Source of the DNA: a bacterium
GTDB taxonomy: Bacteria; Vulcanimicrobiota; Xenobia; Xenobiales; Xenobiaceae
Length of the DNA: 64,000 bases
Assembly (NCBI GenBank): GCA_022839105.1
Contig: JALHDH010000002.1
Span: 1 to 64,000, forward strand
Direction of reading: 5' to 3'
In this document: positions 36,847-45,897 of the stretch, piece after piece
Position numbering within the stretch: position 1 is the first letter of the stretch
Layout of the letters: the number at the start of each line of letters is the position of its first letter
Position numbers and translations under genes: made by a program
Notes under the pieces: model-generated
The model's database searches: none
What the model saw: the letters and a program-made list of their open reading frames with translations, nothing else
Told to the model about the DNA's origin: nothing

Positions 36847-37164
36847 TCAGGAGGGTCGCGGAGCCGGCGCCTTGACGACGATCAACTCCAGGACCTCCGG
36901 GTGGAGGTTCCTGACGTTCATCCGGGTGTTGAAGGGGATCTTCAACACCGTGCCTCCGGGGTATTCGTGGACTTCCTGCTCGTCGAGTCCGATCGAGAGG
37001 GTTCCTCTCAGGACCGTCATGTAGACCGTCGAGTTGGAGAAGTGCTCGGGCATTCCCTGGCTCTGGGGAAAGACCATGTGGATGTAGTGGACGTTCTCGT
37101 CCTGGATCACCTTCTCGACAACCCGGGTGTCTGCGGTGGAAATCTTGTGGATCTGCTCGATCAT
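36847..37164 (-). CDS. Small cupin-domain protein
   Basis: A 105-residue single-domain cupin. YIHMVFPQSQGMPEHFSNST carries the first metal-box histidine region and VYMTVLRGTLSIGLDEQEVH the beta-barrel core, followed by YPGGTVLKIPFNTRMNVRN. The second histidine motif is weak. ATG 37164 has GGGAGGAGG five bases upstream. It lies downstream of the M13 peptidase gene on the same strand across a 166-bp gap with hairpins. Such proteins bind small ligands or act in stress responses; no substrate is apparent. Confidence 0.75.
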   Translation of the reverse strand: MIEQIHKISTADTRVVEKVIQDENVHYIHMVFPQSQGMPEHFSNSTVYMTVLRGTLSIGLDEQEVHEYPGGTVLKIPFNTRMNVRNLHPEVLELIVVKAPAPRPS

Positions 37165-37287
37165 GGGGGCCTCCTCCCGGGCACGGCCCGGAGAATTCCG
37201 GAAGGCGCCCGTTCCGACGCCCTCCACATGATCATGAGAATCGATTCCGGGGCCCGCCTTCTTGCGCTGACGCAAGGAGGCCCCCCT

Positions 37288-37320
37288 CCCGGCCAGGGAC
37301 CCGAAAAGGCCCCGGCCGGG
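37288..37320 (-). terminator. Possible terminator after the M13 peptidase gene
   Basis: CCCGGCC (37288-37294) and GGCCGGG (37314-37320) form a 7-bp stem 11 bases beyond the peptidase stop. A further small perfect hairpin, CTTGCG-CTGA-CGCAAG, is at 37261-37276. There is no T-run. This gap (37165-37330) holds no other visible feature except the cupin ribosome site. Confidence 0.4.
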
Positions 37321-37330
37321 GTGGAAGCCG

Positions 37331-39382
37331 CTACCAGATCCGGTTGCGCTGCTCGGCGGGCCGGGCCATGGGGTCCCCTTGGCTCACGCCGAAGGCCTCG
37401 AAGAACTCAGGGCTGTTCGAGAGGGGGCCGTTCACGCGCCAGCGGGCGTGGGGGTGGGGGTCGGTGTTGACCTGCAGCTTCTCCATCTCGGGGCGCATGT
37501 TGATGGCCCAGACCCGGGCATAGCCCAGGAAGAAGCGCTGGGCCGGGGTGAAGCCGTCCAGGACCTGGGGTTCCCGGCCTTGCAAGGAGCGCTGGTAGGC
37601 CTTCCAGGACAGGTTCAGTCCCCCGAGATCCGCGATGGCTTCGCCCAGCACCAGCTTGCCGTTCAGTTTCAGTCCTGCCACCTCATAGGCGGCGAACTGC
37701 TTCTCGACGCCTTCGGCCAGGGTCTTGAAGTTCGCCAGATCCTCGGGGGTCCACCAGTCGCGCAGGTTCCCGTGCCCGTCGTACTTGCAGCCCTGGTCGT
37801 CGAAGCCGTGGGTGATCTCGTGCCCGATCACCATTCCGATGCCCCCGTAGTTCACGGCGTCCTCCGCCTTCATGTCGAAGAAGGGCGGCTGGAGGATCCC
37901 GGCGGGGAAGACGATCTCGTTCATCGAGGGGTTGTAGTAGGCGTTGACCATCTGGGGGGTCATGTGCCACTCGTCGCGATCCACGGGCTTGCCGATCTTG
38001 GCCAGGTCGCGGTGCACCTCGTAGATCCGGACGCGGCGCAGGTTCCCCACGTAGTCGCCAGGGCGGATCTCCAGGCTGGAGTAGTCCTGCCAGCGATCCG
38101 GGTACCCGATCTTGGCCTGGAAGAGTGCCAGCTTCTCCAGGGCCGCCTTCTGGGTGGTCGGGCTCATCCACTCCAGGGTGGGGATGGTGGCGGCCATGGC
38201 GGCCTTGAGGTTGGTCACCATCTCCTGGACCCGGGCCTTGGCCTCGGGCGGGAAGGCGCGCCGGACATACTGCTCGCCCAAGGCCATGCCCATCCCGGCG
38301 TTCACGGTCTCGACCACCCTCTTCCAACGGGGCTTCATCTCCTGGACGCCGCGCAGGACCGTCGAGAAGAAGTGGAAGCTCTCGCGCTCCATCTCCTGGG
38401 TCAGGTGCGACCCGAAGCCGCGCAGCACCATCCAGCGCAGATAGCTCTTGTGGTCCTCCAGGGAAGTGGAGGCCAGCTCGTGGTTCACGGCCTCCATGAA
38501 GCCCGGGATGGCCACGTTGAGTTCACTCAGGGCGGGAAGCCCCAAGCCCTCGAAGTAGTCAGGCCAGGAGAAGTCCGGCGTCAGGGCCGCGAAGGCCTCG
38601 GCGTCCATCAGGTGGTAGACCTTCTCGGCCTCCCGCAACTCGGCGGCGGGAAGCGAAGCCCGGGCCAGGCGCGTCTCCAGAGCCATCACGGCCTGAGCCT
38701 GCCGGGCCGCCTTCTCGGGCGGATCGCCCAGCAGGGTGAACATCTTCGTGACGTGGGCCAGATAGGCCTCACGCAGCTTGCGCGAGTCCTCGTCTTCGCG
38801 CAGGTAGTAGTCGCGCTCGGGAAGCCCCAGGCCTCCCTGCCACAGCACGCCGATCATCCGGGTGCTGTCCTTGTCGTCCTGGCTGGCGAAGAGGTTGAAG
38901 TAGGCGTTGAGGCCTTCCCGGTGCATCCGGGCGATCGCGGCCTGCAGGGCCTTGCGGTCCTGGATCGCCTCCACGGCCTCGAGATCCTCGCGGATGGGGG
39001 TCAGCCCCTGCTTCTCACGGGTCGATTCGTCCATGCCGCTGGCGTAGAAGTCCCCCAGCTTGCGCTCCAGGGTGCCTGCTTCGGCCCCCTGGGCCTCGCG
39101 CAGGATCTCGTGCAGCAGGTGGGTGTTCTGGTCATCCAGCACGTTGAAGGTGCCCCAGCGGGCCTGGTCCCCGGGGATGGGGTTGCGCTTGCGCCAGCCC
39201 CCGGTGGCGTGGTCGAAGAAGTCCTGGGTCGGACTGACGCCGGGGTCCAGATCGGCGCGGTCGATGCCGCTGCCGGGCGCCGGGGCGTTCGTGCGGGGAG
39301 GGATCTCGGTTCGGGCGGGCAGGCACAAGGCCAGACCCAGGATCAACATCATCGAGGCAACCTTCCAGGGCTTGAAGTTCAT
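37331..39382 (-). CDS. M13-family zinc metallopeptidase (neprilysin/PepO-like), secreted
   Basis: A 683-residue exported endopeptidase. The N-terminal signal sequence (MNFKPWKVASMMLILGLALC and following) ends near residue 25. The M13 N-domain opens with DPGVSPTQDFFDHATGGWRK. The catalytic VIGHEITHGFDDQG (HExxH near residue 523) and GEAIADLGGL (third zinc ligand, near 580) are intact, as is NAYYNPSMNEIVFPAGILQP. The C-terminal CxxW of the family is replaced by RNRIW. ATG 39382 follows AGGAG. It is full length and probably periplasmic or surface-located, processing peptides. Confidence 0.94.
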   Translation of the reverse strand: MNFKPWKVASMMLILGLALCLPARTEIPPRTNAPAPGSGIDRADLDPGVSPTQDFFDHATGGWRKRNPIPGDQARWGTFNVLDDQNTHLLHEILREAQGAEAGTLERKLGDFYASGMDESTREKQGLTPIREDLEAVEAIQDRKALQAAIARMHREGLNAYFNLFASQDDKDSTRMIGVLWQGGLGLPERDYYLREDEDSRKLREAYLAHVTKMFTLLGDPPEKAARQAQAVMALETRLARASLPAAELREAEKVYHLMDAEAFAALTPDFSWPDYFEGLGLPALSELNVAIPGFMEAVNHELASTSLEDHKSYLRWMVLRGFGSHLTQEMERESFHFFSTVLRGVQEMKPRWKRVVETVNAGMGMALGEQYVRRAFPPEAKARVQEMVTNLKAAMAATIPTLEWMSPTTQKAALEKLALFQAKIGYPDRWQDYSSLEIRPGDYVGNLRRVRIYEVHRDLAKIGKPVDRDEWHMTPQMVNAYYNPSMNEIVFPAGILQPPFFDMKAEDAVNYGGIGMVIGHEITHGFDDQGCKYDGHGNLRDWWTPEDLANFKTLAEGVEKQFAAYEVAGLKLNGKLVLGEAIADLGGLNLSWKAYQRSLQGREPQVLDGFTPAQRFFLGYARVWAINMRPEMEKLQVNTDPHPHARWRVNGPLSNSPEFFEAFGVSQGDPMARPAEQRNRIW

Positions 39383-39547
39383 CAGGGGACTCCTGTCTGA
39401 GGGACGCTCCCAGGCGCCCGCGTCTCGGGCCCCATGATCATGCCGAAGGCCGCGCGATGTCAACCATCTCGAGGGGAATGGATCGGGTGACTCGAGGAAC
39501 TGCGGGGCGCCGGCAAGCCCCCGGCGATCCGGGCCCGCCAGAGGGCC

Positions 39548-40915
39548 TCAGGCCTGGAGTTGAGGGGCGGCCACCCAGCGGAAGCTGGCGTAGAACTGGG
39601 CCAGGGGCATTCGGAAAAGTCCGGATTCACCGGACTCGGCGGCCATCAGCCAGGGCCCGGAGCCCCAGGGGTTCCGCAGGCCGACCGTGTCGCTTTGGGG
39701 ATCATAGTCCAGCAAGGTGTAGCAGTGGCTGTTCTGCAGCCCGTTGTGGAGGGTCTCCACGTCGAAGGCGCGTTCCTCCTTCAGGAGGGGCCTGGGCCGG
39801 GTGCCGCAGATGCGGGGGCCGGGCTGGCTGCACATCTCGGCGACCAGGTCGCGGGTGGCCAGCAGGCTCAGGTCATCGAGGGATTCCAGGCGGGCCTCGC
39901 GGCCGGTCAGGGCCAGGATCGCCTCCTGAGGGGGAACTCCGTCGGCGGCCTGGCGGACCGAACCGGCCGACCGCTGCTTGCGGGCCAGGCGTTGCCCCAT
40001 GGCCACCTCCAGAAGGCCCGGCCAGCGCTCACCTGAGGTTCCCCTGGCGTGGAAGAGCCGCTCGGCGGGGGTCAACTCGAAGACCGTCTCGTCCTCGCCG
40101 TCCCGGAAGTTGACCCGGATCTCGCCGGCGGGGCCTGTCTGGAAGAGGCCCTCGACCTGATCGGGGGCCAGGCCCGCAGCCGTGGACAAAAGCACGCACG
40201 AGCCCAGGCGGTTCTGCCGGGTGGCCAGGGGATCCATGTCCTCGGATTCCAGGGGCGCGGCCGGGCCCAGGGCCTCAGCCTCGGGCTCGAGTCGCCGGAA
40301 CTCGGCCTCCAGGCTGCGCGTCGCTTCCGGGGCGCCTGCGAAACCCTGTCGGGAAAAAAGGCCCAGATCGGCACGGGTGATCCCCGGCCCGTCGTGGGGC
40401 TGGCAGGAACCCAGGGCTTCGGGATTGGAGCGCAGCAGGACCAGGGCGGCGGACTCGGCGGGCGTGGAATCGGTCGCTTCCATCGCTCGATCGATCTCGG
40501 CCACTTCCAGGCGGGTGTCCTGGTTGCGGTCCCACTGATCGAACCTGCCGTCGACGGTCCGCACGAAGTCGGCCCTGGCCGGACCGGGAGCCTCCTCGCC
40601 AGATCCCTGGTTTTCGATGGCGGGGACCTCGCTCGGGTCGAAGCCCGGGCTCGACATGCGTCGGAACAGGGCCCGCTCGTAGGGCGTCCACACCTTGGCG
40701 GGATCCAGGCCGGCGAATTCCTGGTCCAGGCCCAGCTCCTCCAAGGCTTCCGCCAGCCGCGGCGGGTCGATGGGATCACGCAGGTCGGTGGCGGGATCCA
40801 GCAGGTCCTGGAAGACTTCGTCCGCCCGGTCGCCCGAGCGGACCACGCGGACCAGCTCCGCCTGATTCAGGCGGTGGGCCAGGAAGGCTTCGCGGATCTG
40901 CTGGTTGGGGATCAT
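39548..40915 (-). CDS. Calpain-like cysteine protease with EF-hand motif
   Basis: A 455-residue protein. A calcium-binding EF-hand-like loop lies near residues 128-145 (RFDQWDRNQDTRLEVAEID). A C2/calpain-type catalytic domain follows: Cys near 238 in NRLGSCVLLSTAAGLA, His near 395 in LQNSHCYTLLDYDP, and Asn in VGLRNPWGSGPW. No signal peptide or TM helix is evident with the ATG at 40915, which has a poor ribosome site, so both start and localisation are uncertain. It lies 59 nt downstream of a secreted hydrolase gene on the same strand. Bacterial calpain-like proteins are scattered; the substrate is unknown. Confidence 0.72.
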   Translation of the reverse strand: MIPNQQIREAFLAHRLNQAELVRVVRSGDRADEVFQDLLDPATDLRDPIDPPRLAEALEELGLDQEFAGLDPAKVWTPYERALFRRMSSPGFDPSEVPAIENQGSGEEAPGPARADFVRTVDGRFDQWDRNQDTRLEVAEIDRAMEATDSTPAESAALVLLRSNPEALGSCQPHDGPGITRADLGLFSRQGFAGAPEATRSLEAEFRRLEPEAEALGPAAPLESEDMDPLATRQNRLGSCVLLSTAAGLAPDQVEGLFQTGPAGEIRVNFRDGEDETVFELTPAERLFHARGTSGERWPGLLEVAMGQRLARKQRSAGSVRQAADGVPPQEAILALTGREARLESLDDLSLLATRDLVAEMCSQPGPRICGTRPRPLLKEERAFDVETLHNGLQNSHCYTLLDYDPQSDTVGLRNPWGSGPWLMAAESGESGLFRMPLAQFYASFRWVAAPQLQA

Positions 40916-40974
40916 CTCGCTTGCATGGAAGCCCAGGACCCTGAAAGAGACCTGAAGCCCGCTGGGGCAGGCAT

Positions 40975-41664
40975 CTAGGGCTTGCGGCTCCGGGCCCAGG
41001 GGATCATGCCGGCCAGCCAGTCGGCCGCTTCCTTGTAGGCTGCGGGCGGGGCGATGGTGTGACCGCCCTGGAACTCGATCCACCTGGTTTCCCAGCCCAG
41101 AGCCTTCAGACGCTTCTCGTCGGCCTTCATCTCCTGGTAGCGGAAGTCGCTGGGGCTGGCCAGGAAGACCGCGACCCGGTTGCGCGGGGCGGGCAGACGC
41201 GATTGCGGGTGGGACATCCCGGTGTTGACGACGATGGCCACCACGGCGTCGGGCTCCATGGCGCTCATGTCGTGCGAGAACATCCCACCGCCGGAGAACC
41301 CGGTGGCGATCAGGCACCTGCCGTCGATGGGGTAGGTTGCCTGGACCTCTTTGAGGATGGCGCGCAGGTCGGCCACCATGGGCGTCGCGTCCTCCCCGTT
41401 CCGAAAGCCGTTGAAGCCCAGGACGAACCACTTGTATTTCGCGGCGTGGGGCCGCCACAGTTGCACCAGGTGGCGGGTTTCGCCGTTCGGCGAGAAGACC
41501 ATCACCAGAGGCCTCTTGTCGCTGGCCTTCAGGCCGCCGGGGACGAAGAGCGTGTAGTTCGGCCCCTGGATCGTGGCGTCCGCGGGCGCCGCCTGCGCGG
41601 CCAGCGGGAACACAAGGACGCACGCCAGGGCCAGGATGAGGAGCAGACCGGTGAGGATGCGCAC
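40975..41664 (-). CDS. Secreted alpha/beta-hydrolase esterase (LpqC/PHB-depolymerase-like)
   Basis: A 229-residue exported hydrolase. A signal peptide (VRILTGLLLILALACVLVFP, cleaved after AAQAA) is followed by YTLFVPGGLKASDKRPLVMV. The nucleophile elbow GFSGGGMFS carries the catalytic Ser, and QGGHTIAPP the His near the C-terminus. This resembles extracellular polyester/feruloyl esterase-like hydrolases. GTG 41664 follows AGGAGG at seven bases and is preferred to longer frames because it starts exactly at the signal peptide. The true substrate is unknown. Confidence 0.78.
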   Translation of the reverse strand: MRILTGLLLILALACVLVFPLAAQAAPADATIQGPNYTLFVPGGLKASDKRPLVMVFSPNGETRHLVQLWRPHAAKYKWFVLGFNGFRNGEDATPMVADLRAILKEVQATYPIDGRCLIATGFSGGGMFSHDMSAMEPDAVVAIVVNTGMSHPQSRLPAPRNRVAVFLASPSDFRYQEMKADEKRLKALGWETRWIEFQGGHTIAPPAAYKEAADWLAGMIPWARSRKP

Positions 41665-41864
41665 GGGAAGGCCTCCTGAGGAAGAGTCGCCCATGAGTCT
41701 GCCACTCCCCCGCCCGGGCGCCATGACGCAGCGCAGGAGGTGCGGCGTGTCTGCGTCCAGGGCGGCCTCCTGGAGGAACGGTTCTCGTCATGATCCTGAG
41801 GAAATGCCGCAGATTCATGCTGGAATCATGGCTTGGAGCAGATCCCAGGGATTCCCCGTGCCAT

Positions 41865-42785
41865 TCACTTCCGTTCCGCGCGCTGGAGGAAGTCCCGGAC
41901 CAGACCGAGGTAGCGTTCGGGTTGCTCCAAGTGGTGCTCGTGGGAAGCGTCGGGCAGGACGGCCACCTCGGAACCCGGCATCCTCTGGTGGTAGAAGGCC
42001 GTGGTGGAGGGGGGGGCCTCGTCGGATTCGCCGCAGGTGAAGAGGGTCGGCGTCGCGATCTCGGGCAGCCGTTCCACCCGTTCGAAATCCCGGAGGCTCC
42101 CCGTGACGACGAACTCGCTGGGCCCCCACATCTGGAGGTAGACCGGCGCACCGAGACCGGCCATGCTCCGCTCGAGGCTCTCAGGCCAGGGGGCGAGGCG
42201 ACACACGTGCTCCCGGTAGTAGGCCTGGACCGCCTCCTGGAAAGCCGGGCCCTCGAAGTCGCGCGATCGGGCTCCCTCCTGCACTCTTGCAGGCATCCGG
42301 GCCAGCCAGGCGGCCTGGTCAGCCTCCCATCGGCGGGCGCTCAGGCAAGGCCCGGACAGGACGAGGCTTTGAACACCCGTCGGGCGCTTCGTGAGCATGT
42401 ATTCGACGGCCAGCATGGTGCCCCACGACTGGCCCAGCAGGTGGACCTGGTCGAGGCGCAGGGCTGCACGGACCGCGGCCAGTTCCTCCACGAAGCGCTC
42501 CAGCGTCCAGAGGGAGGGATCCTCGGGGCGGTCCGATCGCCCGCACCCCAACTGGTCGTAGAAGACGACTCGACGCTGATCCCCGAGGGCGGCCAGGCCC
42601 TCCAGGTAGTCGTGGGGGAACCCCGGGCCGCCGTGGAGGACCAGGAGTGGCGTCCCAGGCCCGCCTCCCACCGCGCGATACCAGATTCGCCCGCCAGGGA
42701 CCTGGAGGAAGCCCTCCTCTGCCGAAGCGGGCACGCAGCAGCCGAGAACAATGCCGAAGACCACGGCGGACATCCAGAAGTTCAT
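41865..42785 (-). CDS. Secreted proline iminopeptidase-like alpha/beta hydrolase
   Basis: A 306-residue exported hydrolase of the S33 type. The N-terminal signal peptide is MNFWMSAVVFGIVLGCCVPA, ending ASA-EE. LLVLHGGPGFPHDYLEGL carries the oxyanion HGGP motif, LLGQSWGTMLAVEY the nucleophile Ser, CGESDEAPP the Asp and PDASHEHHLEQP the His. VFYDQLGCGRSDRP is the typical proline iminopeptidase strand. ATG 42785 has AGGA ten bases upstream. It is followed 200 bases downstream by another secreted hydrolase gene. Confidence 0.88.
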   Translation of the reverse strand: MNFWMSAVVFGIVLGCCVPASAEEGFLQVPGGRIWYRAVGGGPGTPLLVLHGGPGFPHDYLEGLAALGDQRRVVFYDQLGCGRSDRPEDPSLWTLERFVEELAAVRAALRLDQVHLLGQSWGTMLAVEYMLTKRPTGVQSLVLSGPCLSARRWEADQAAWLARMPARVQEGARSRDFEGPAFQEAVQAYYREHVCRLAPWPESLERSMAGLGAPVYLQMWGPSEFVVTGSLRDFERVERLPEIATPTLFTCGESDEAPPSTTAFYHQRMPGSEVAVLPDASHEHHLEQPERYLGLVRDFLQRAERK

Positions 42786-43330
42786 CCTGCTGGTTTCCTG
42801 CCAGCAGGGGAGTTCCCTTTGCCGCATTGGATTGGTCCTGGTTTCCCGGGTGTCTGAGATGGATCCAGGCCGCGGCGGCCTCACCCGGAATCGCTCGGGG
42901 GCCATCGCGGCTCTCATTGGAGGCATGTTTGCAGGAGAATGGGACCTCTCCCCCCGCCTGAATCCGGGCAGGACTTCGCCAAGAGAATCGAGAAGCGGAT
43001 TCAGCCCCAGCTCGAGCCACCAGGGCTGTGCCCAATGGCATGGATTCGGGTCTTGTGTTGGATGCGGGGTGTCGGCAGGGTTCTGCGCTCAGTCTTGGTG
43101 CGCGCTCGGCGCATGGTTTCGTGTCCGCCTTTTCGGAACGCCGTGAATTCGGATGATCCGGATGGCGTCTGCAGGTCGTCTTGTGGGAGACAGGCAGGCC
43201 GGGCTGCTCCATTCATCTGGGACTCTCGGCTCAAGCTCTTGTTCACCGTGCGGAGGTGCCGGGTCTCCCGACGGGTCGAGCCCTTCTGCTCAGTTCAGTC
43301 CTTCGGGGTGATAAGAGGCCTGAGACCAGC
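42786..43330. other. 545-bp intergenic region without a recognisable gene
   Basis: Between the divergent hydrolase and acyltransferase genes lies the longest gene-free stretch of the window. Open frames exist on both strands but none gives a recognisable protein or has a plausible ribosome site. Base composition is visibly less GC-rich than average in parts (for example around 43060-43260). A tRNA, repeat or attachment site was looked for and not seen. It probably contains promoters for both flanking genes. Confidence 0.5.
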
Positions 43331-44722
43331 GTGCTTTTCAACTCTCTGGAATTCCTGGTCTTCCTGGTGGTGGTCTACGGCCTGTTCCTCGCAGTGCCCC
43401 GGAGGGGGAGAAGCTGGCTTCTGCTGGCCGCTTCCTGGTTCTTCTATGGTTATTGGAGCCTGAAGTTCCTCGGCCTCCTGGTGGCGACCACGGCCATCGA
43501 CTGGTGGATCGGGTTGGCCCTGGAACACGCCCGGCCACCCCGCCGTCGCTTCCTGGTGTTTCTCAGCGTGGCGTTCAATCTGGGCCTGCTGGCGACGCTT
43601 AAATACTTCAACTTCTTCGCCGGTGAGTTCAGCCGGTTCCTGGCCCTGCTGGGGGTGGAAGTGCCCCTGCCCGTCCTGGAGTGTGTCCTGCCGGTCGGAT
43701 TGTCCTTCTACGTTTTTCAGTCGATGGGATACACGATCGATGTTTATCGCGGGGCCCTGAAACCTACCAGGGATTTCTTCGTTTTTGCCTTGTTCGTCTC
43801 GTTCTTCCCACAATTGGTGGCCGGGCCTATCGAGCGGGCAGGAAATATGTTGGGTCAATTCGCCGCGAGTCCCGATTCGACCTCGGAACAGCGATCGCGG
43901 GGGTTCTACCTGATTCTGTGGGGCTATTTCAAGAAGGTCGTGGTCGCCGACAACCTGGCGCTCGTGGTTCAGGGGGTCTTTGACTCCCCGACGACAGCGG
44001 GTGGCTTCATGGTCTTGATGGCCACCTACGCCTTCACCCTTCAGATCTATTGCGACTTCTCCGGATATTCGGATATCGCCAGGGGCCTTGCGCGCTACTT
44101 CGGAATCGAGCTGATGGAGAACTTCAGGCTCCCCTTCTTCGCTGCTAATCCCCGAGATTTCTGGCACCGTTGGCATATCAGCCTCTCAACCTGGTTGCGC
44201 GATTATTTGTATTTCCCGTTGGGGGGAAGTCGGCTTGGAGCCATCCGCACCGGTTTGAACCTCATGGTCACGACGCTGCTCTGCGGACTGTGGCACGGAG
44301 CCAATTGGACCTACGTGGCCTGGGGGGGATATCACGGCCTGGGATTGCTGGTCCACAGGCTGGTGCCGCCGCTGCGCCTGGGCTTCCTGGGGAAGCCATT
44401 CGCCTGGTTGGGCACCTTCCTCTTCGTCAGTCTTGGATTCCTGGTCTTCCGGGCGCACTCGCTGACGCAGGCGGGCGATCTGCTCGCCAGCGCGCTGAAT
44501 TCGCCTTCACCTTGCCCCGGAGATTTCGGCGTCCTGCAACGAATCGTGTTGCTGACCCTGCCGGTCTGGGCTCTCGAGACCCTTCAACTCCTGACTGGGG
44601 ACCGGGAAGTCTTGCTGCGCCTGTGGCCACCGCTTCAATGTCTTCTGACGGCTGGTTTGCTGCTCGCAATCCTCATCCTGGGAGCGCCTGATGGCCGACC
44701 TTTCATCTATTTCCAATTCTAG
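43331..44722 (+). CDS. MBOAT-family O-acyltransferase (AlgI-like)
   Basis: A 463-residue polytopic membrane enzyme that transfers acyl groups to extracytoplasmic polysaccharides. VLFNSLEFLVFLVVVYGLF is the typical N-terminus. Then come CVLPVGLSFYVFQSMGYTID, IYCDFSGYSDIARGLA and the catalytic-histidine region LLCGLWHGANWTYVAWGGYH (His near 320), all as in AlgI/DltB-like MBOAT proteins. GTG 43331 is chosen because it begins the MBOAT domain; its ribosome site is weak. It overlaps the downstream partner gene by 32 nt. Codon use (many TTT, TTG, AAT) differs from neighbouring genes, a possible sign of transfer. Confidence 0.9.
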   Translation: MLFNSLEFLVFLVVVYGLFLAVPRRGRSWLLLAASWFFYGYWSLKFLGLLVATTAIDWWIGLALEHARPPRRRFLVFLSVAFNLGLLATLKYFNFFAGEFSRFLALLGVEVPLPVLECVLPVGLSFYVFQSMGYTIDVYRGALKPTRDFFVFALFVSFFPQLVAGPIERAGNMLGQFAASPDSTSEQRSRGFYLILWGYFKKVVVADNLALVVQGVFDSPTTAGGFMVLMATYAFTLQIYCDFSGYSDIARGLARYFGIELMENFRLPFFAANPRDFWHRWHISLSTWLRDYLYFPLGGSRLGAIRTGLNLMVTTLLCGLWHGANWTYVAWGGYHGLGLLVHRLVPPLRLGFLGKPFAWLGTFLFVSLGFLVFRAHSLTQAGDLLASALNSPSPCPGDFGVLQRIVLLTLPVWALETLQLLTGDREVLLRLWPPLQCLLTAGLLLAILILGAPDGRPFIYFQF

Positions 44723-45653
44723 ATTCTTTCGATATCGCTGCATGCGGGCTCGCAGGTTGTTCATGAGCTCGCTGCTGGCGCTGCTCGTCCTGGAATCGGC
44801 CGTCGTGCATCTTGGTTTCAGGTGGGACGATTTTCCTGCTCGTCTGGAGGACTTCAACTGGCGTCGGGCAAGCGAGGCGCCTGAGGTTGTCGTCCTCGGA
44901 ACCTGCCTGTCGGTTGGCCTGCACCCGCGATTCCTGGAGTCGGAGTTGGGGGGAACGGCAAAGGTCTACAACCTGTCTCGCGGGGATACCTATGCCCTGA
45001 ACTGGTATCTCCTGGCGATCAACCACGTGCTGAAGCGTCCGGGGGACCGGACGATTCTCATGGTGCATCATCCTTCGGAGCTTCTGACTCCCGTCGGCGC
45101 AAGCGAGGGGGAGGCGGTTGTCTTGGACCTGGCCTCCTGGTCGGACATGCCCCTTGTGCTCCGGATGGCCTCGGAGCCTGGGCGAAGCCCTCTCCATCTC
45201 CTGTTGGCGAAGATCTGGCGGACCTATCGATATCGACACTTCATGGCTTCGGCCCTGTGGCAGGGCCTGGGCATCCAGGGCGCATTGCCCGACGAGGCTT
45301 CCCTCGAATTGCGCCCGGAGGCTCCCGCCACCAGGGCTGAGAGGCAGGCCCGGGCCCTGAATTGCCTCAAGCTCCTGCTGGATGCAGCCCACGAACAACA
45401 GACTCAGGTCTTCTTCGTTCCTTTGCCTGAGCGGAATTCTCCGAAAGCAGCGGGCGAGGACCGGGTGTGGCAGGCTGTCGCGCCTTTGGGCGCGAGCTTC
45501 CTGGATGTTCGGGAACAGGTTCCGGTGGCTCCCGGCGATTTCTGGACCAGCAGGCACATGACCGATCAGGGGAGCCAGAAGTTCTGTCGCGTCCTGGCCA
45601 GCGCTTTGAAACGCCACCTCAGCCTTGGGGCGGATGCCGCATCCCGGCCATGA
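44691..45653 (+). CDS. SGNH/AlgJ-like membrane-anchored partner of the MBOAT acyltransferase
   Basis: A 320-residue protein with an N-terminal signal anchor (FMSSLLALLVLESAVVHLGF) and an extracytoplasmic domain. EVVVLGTCLSVGLHPRFLE occupies the place of the SGNH Ser block, and FWTSRHMTDQGSQKFCRVLA that of the DxxH-type C-terminal block, but the consensus Ser and the D-H pair are not canonical. Proteins of this sort are normally encoded next to MBOAT enzymes and complete the acyl transfer to a glycan. ATG 44691 overlaps the MBOAT gene and has GGGAG six bases upstream. Catalytic competence is uncertain. Confidence 0.68.
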   Translation: MADLSSISNSRFFRYRCMRARRLFMSSLLALLVLESAVVHLGFRWDDFPARLEDFNWRRASEAPEVVVLGTCLSVGLHPRFLESELGGTAKVYNLSRGDTYALNWYLLAINHVLKRPGDRTILMVHHPSELLTPVGASEGEAVVLDLASWSDMPLVLRMASEPGRSPLHLLLAKIWRTYRYRHFMASALWQGLGIQGALPDEASLELRPEAPATRAERQARALNCLKLLLDAAHEQQTQVFFVPLPERNSPKAAGEDRVWQAVAPLGASFLDVREQVPVAPGDFWTSRHMTDQGSQKFCRVLASALKRHLSLGADAASRP

Positions 45654-45839
45654 AGACGCATGAGTGCATCTGCATTCGGTTGGGCACGGCAGAGCTCCAG
45701 ACTACGAAGTCTTGAACGATTCAGGCCCACGAACTCGTGCTTCAGCAGATAGGATTGATGCCCACGCTTGACGGCCGATCCTGCGAGGAACGGATGGGTC
45801 GCGCAGTCGTACCGCGCAGGACCCGGGCGGAACCAAGAA

Positions 45840-45875
45840 AGCCGGGTCTGGGGCCCGGAGGCTCCAGACCCGGCT
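45840..45875 (-). terminator. Rho-independent terminator of the PLP-enzyme gene
   Basis: AGCCGGGTCTGG (45840-45851) and CCAGACCCGGCT (45864-45875) form a perfect 12-bp stem. On the minus strand the stem is followed by TTCTTGG, a short T-rich tract. It lies 23 bases beyond the stop of the minus-strand PLP-enzyme gene. The rest of the gap from 45654 shows no gene. Confidence 0.72.
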
Positions 45876-45897
45876 CTTCATCCGGGAATCGGGAGGG

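Noticed and set aside
40916..42151. N-terminal extension of the calpain-like frame
   Set aside because: It overlaps two well-supported hydrolase genes on the same strand and shows no recognisable domain.
42786..43330. Short open frames in the largest intergenic gap
   Set aside because: None has a ribosome site with a plausible product, and codon use is unlike neighbouring genes.
45654..45839. Possible tRNA or small RNA in the gap after the MBOAT partner
   Set aside because: No cloverleaf or TPsiC-like arm could be assembled; only the PLP-gene terminator is convincing.
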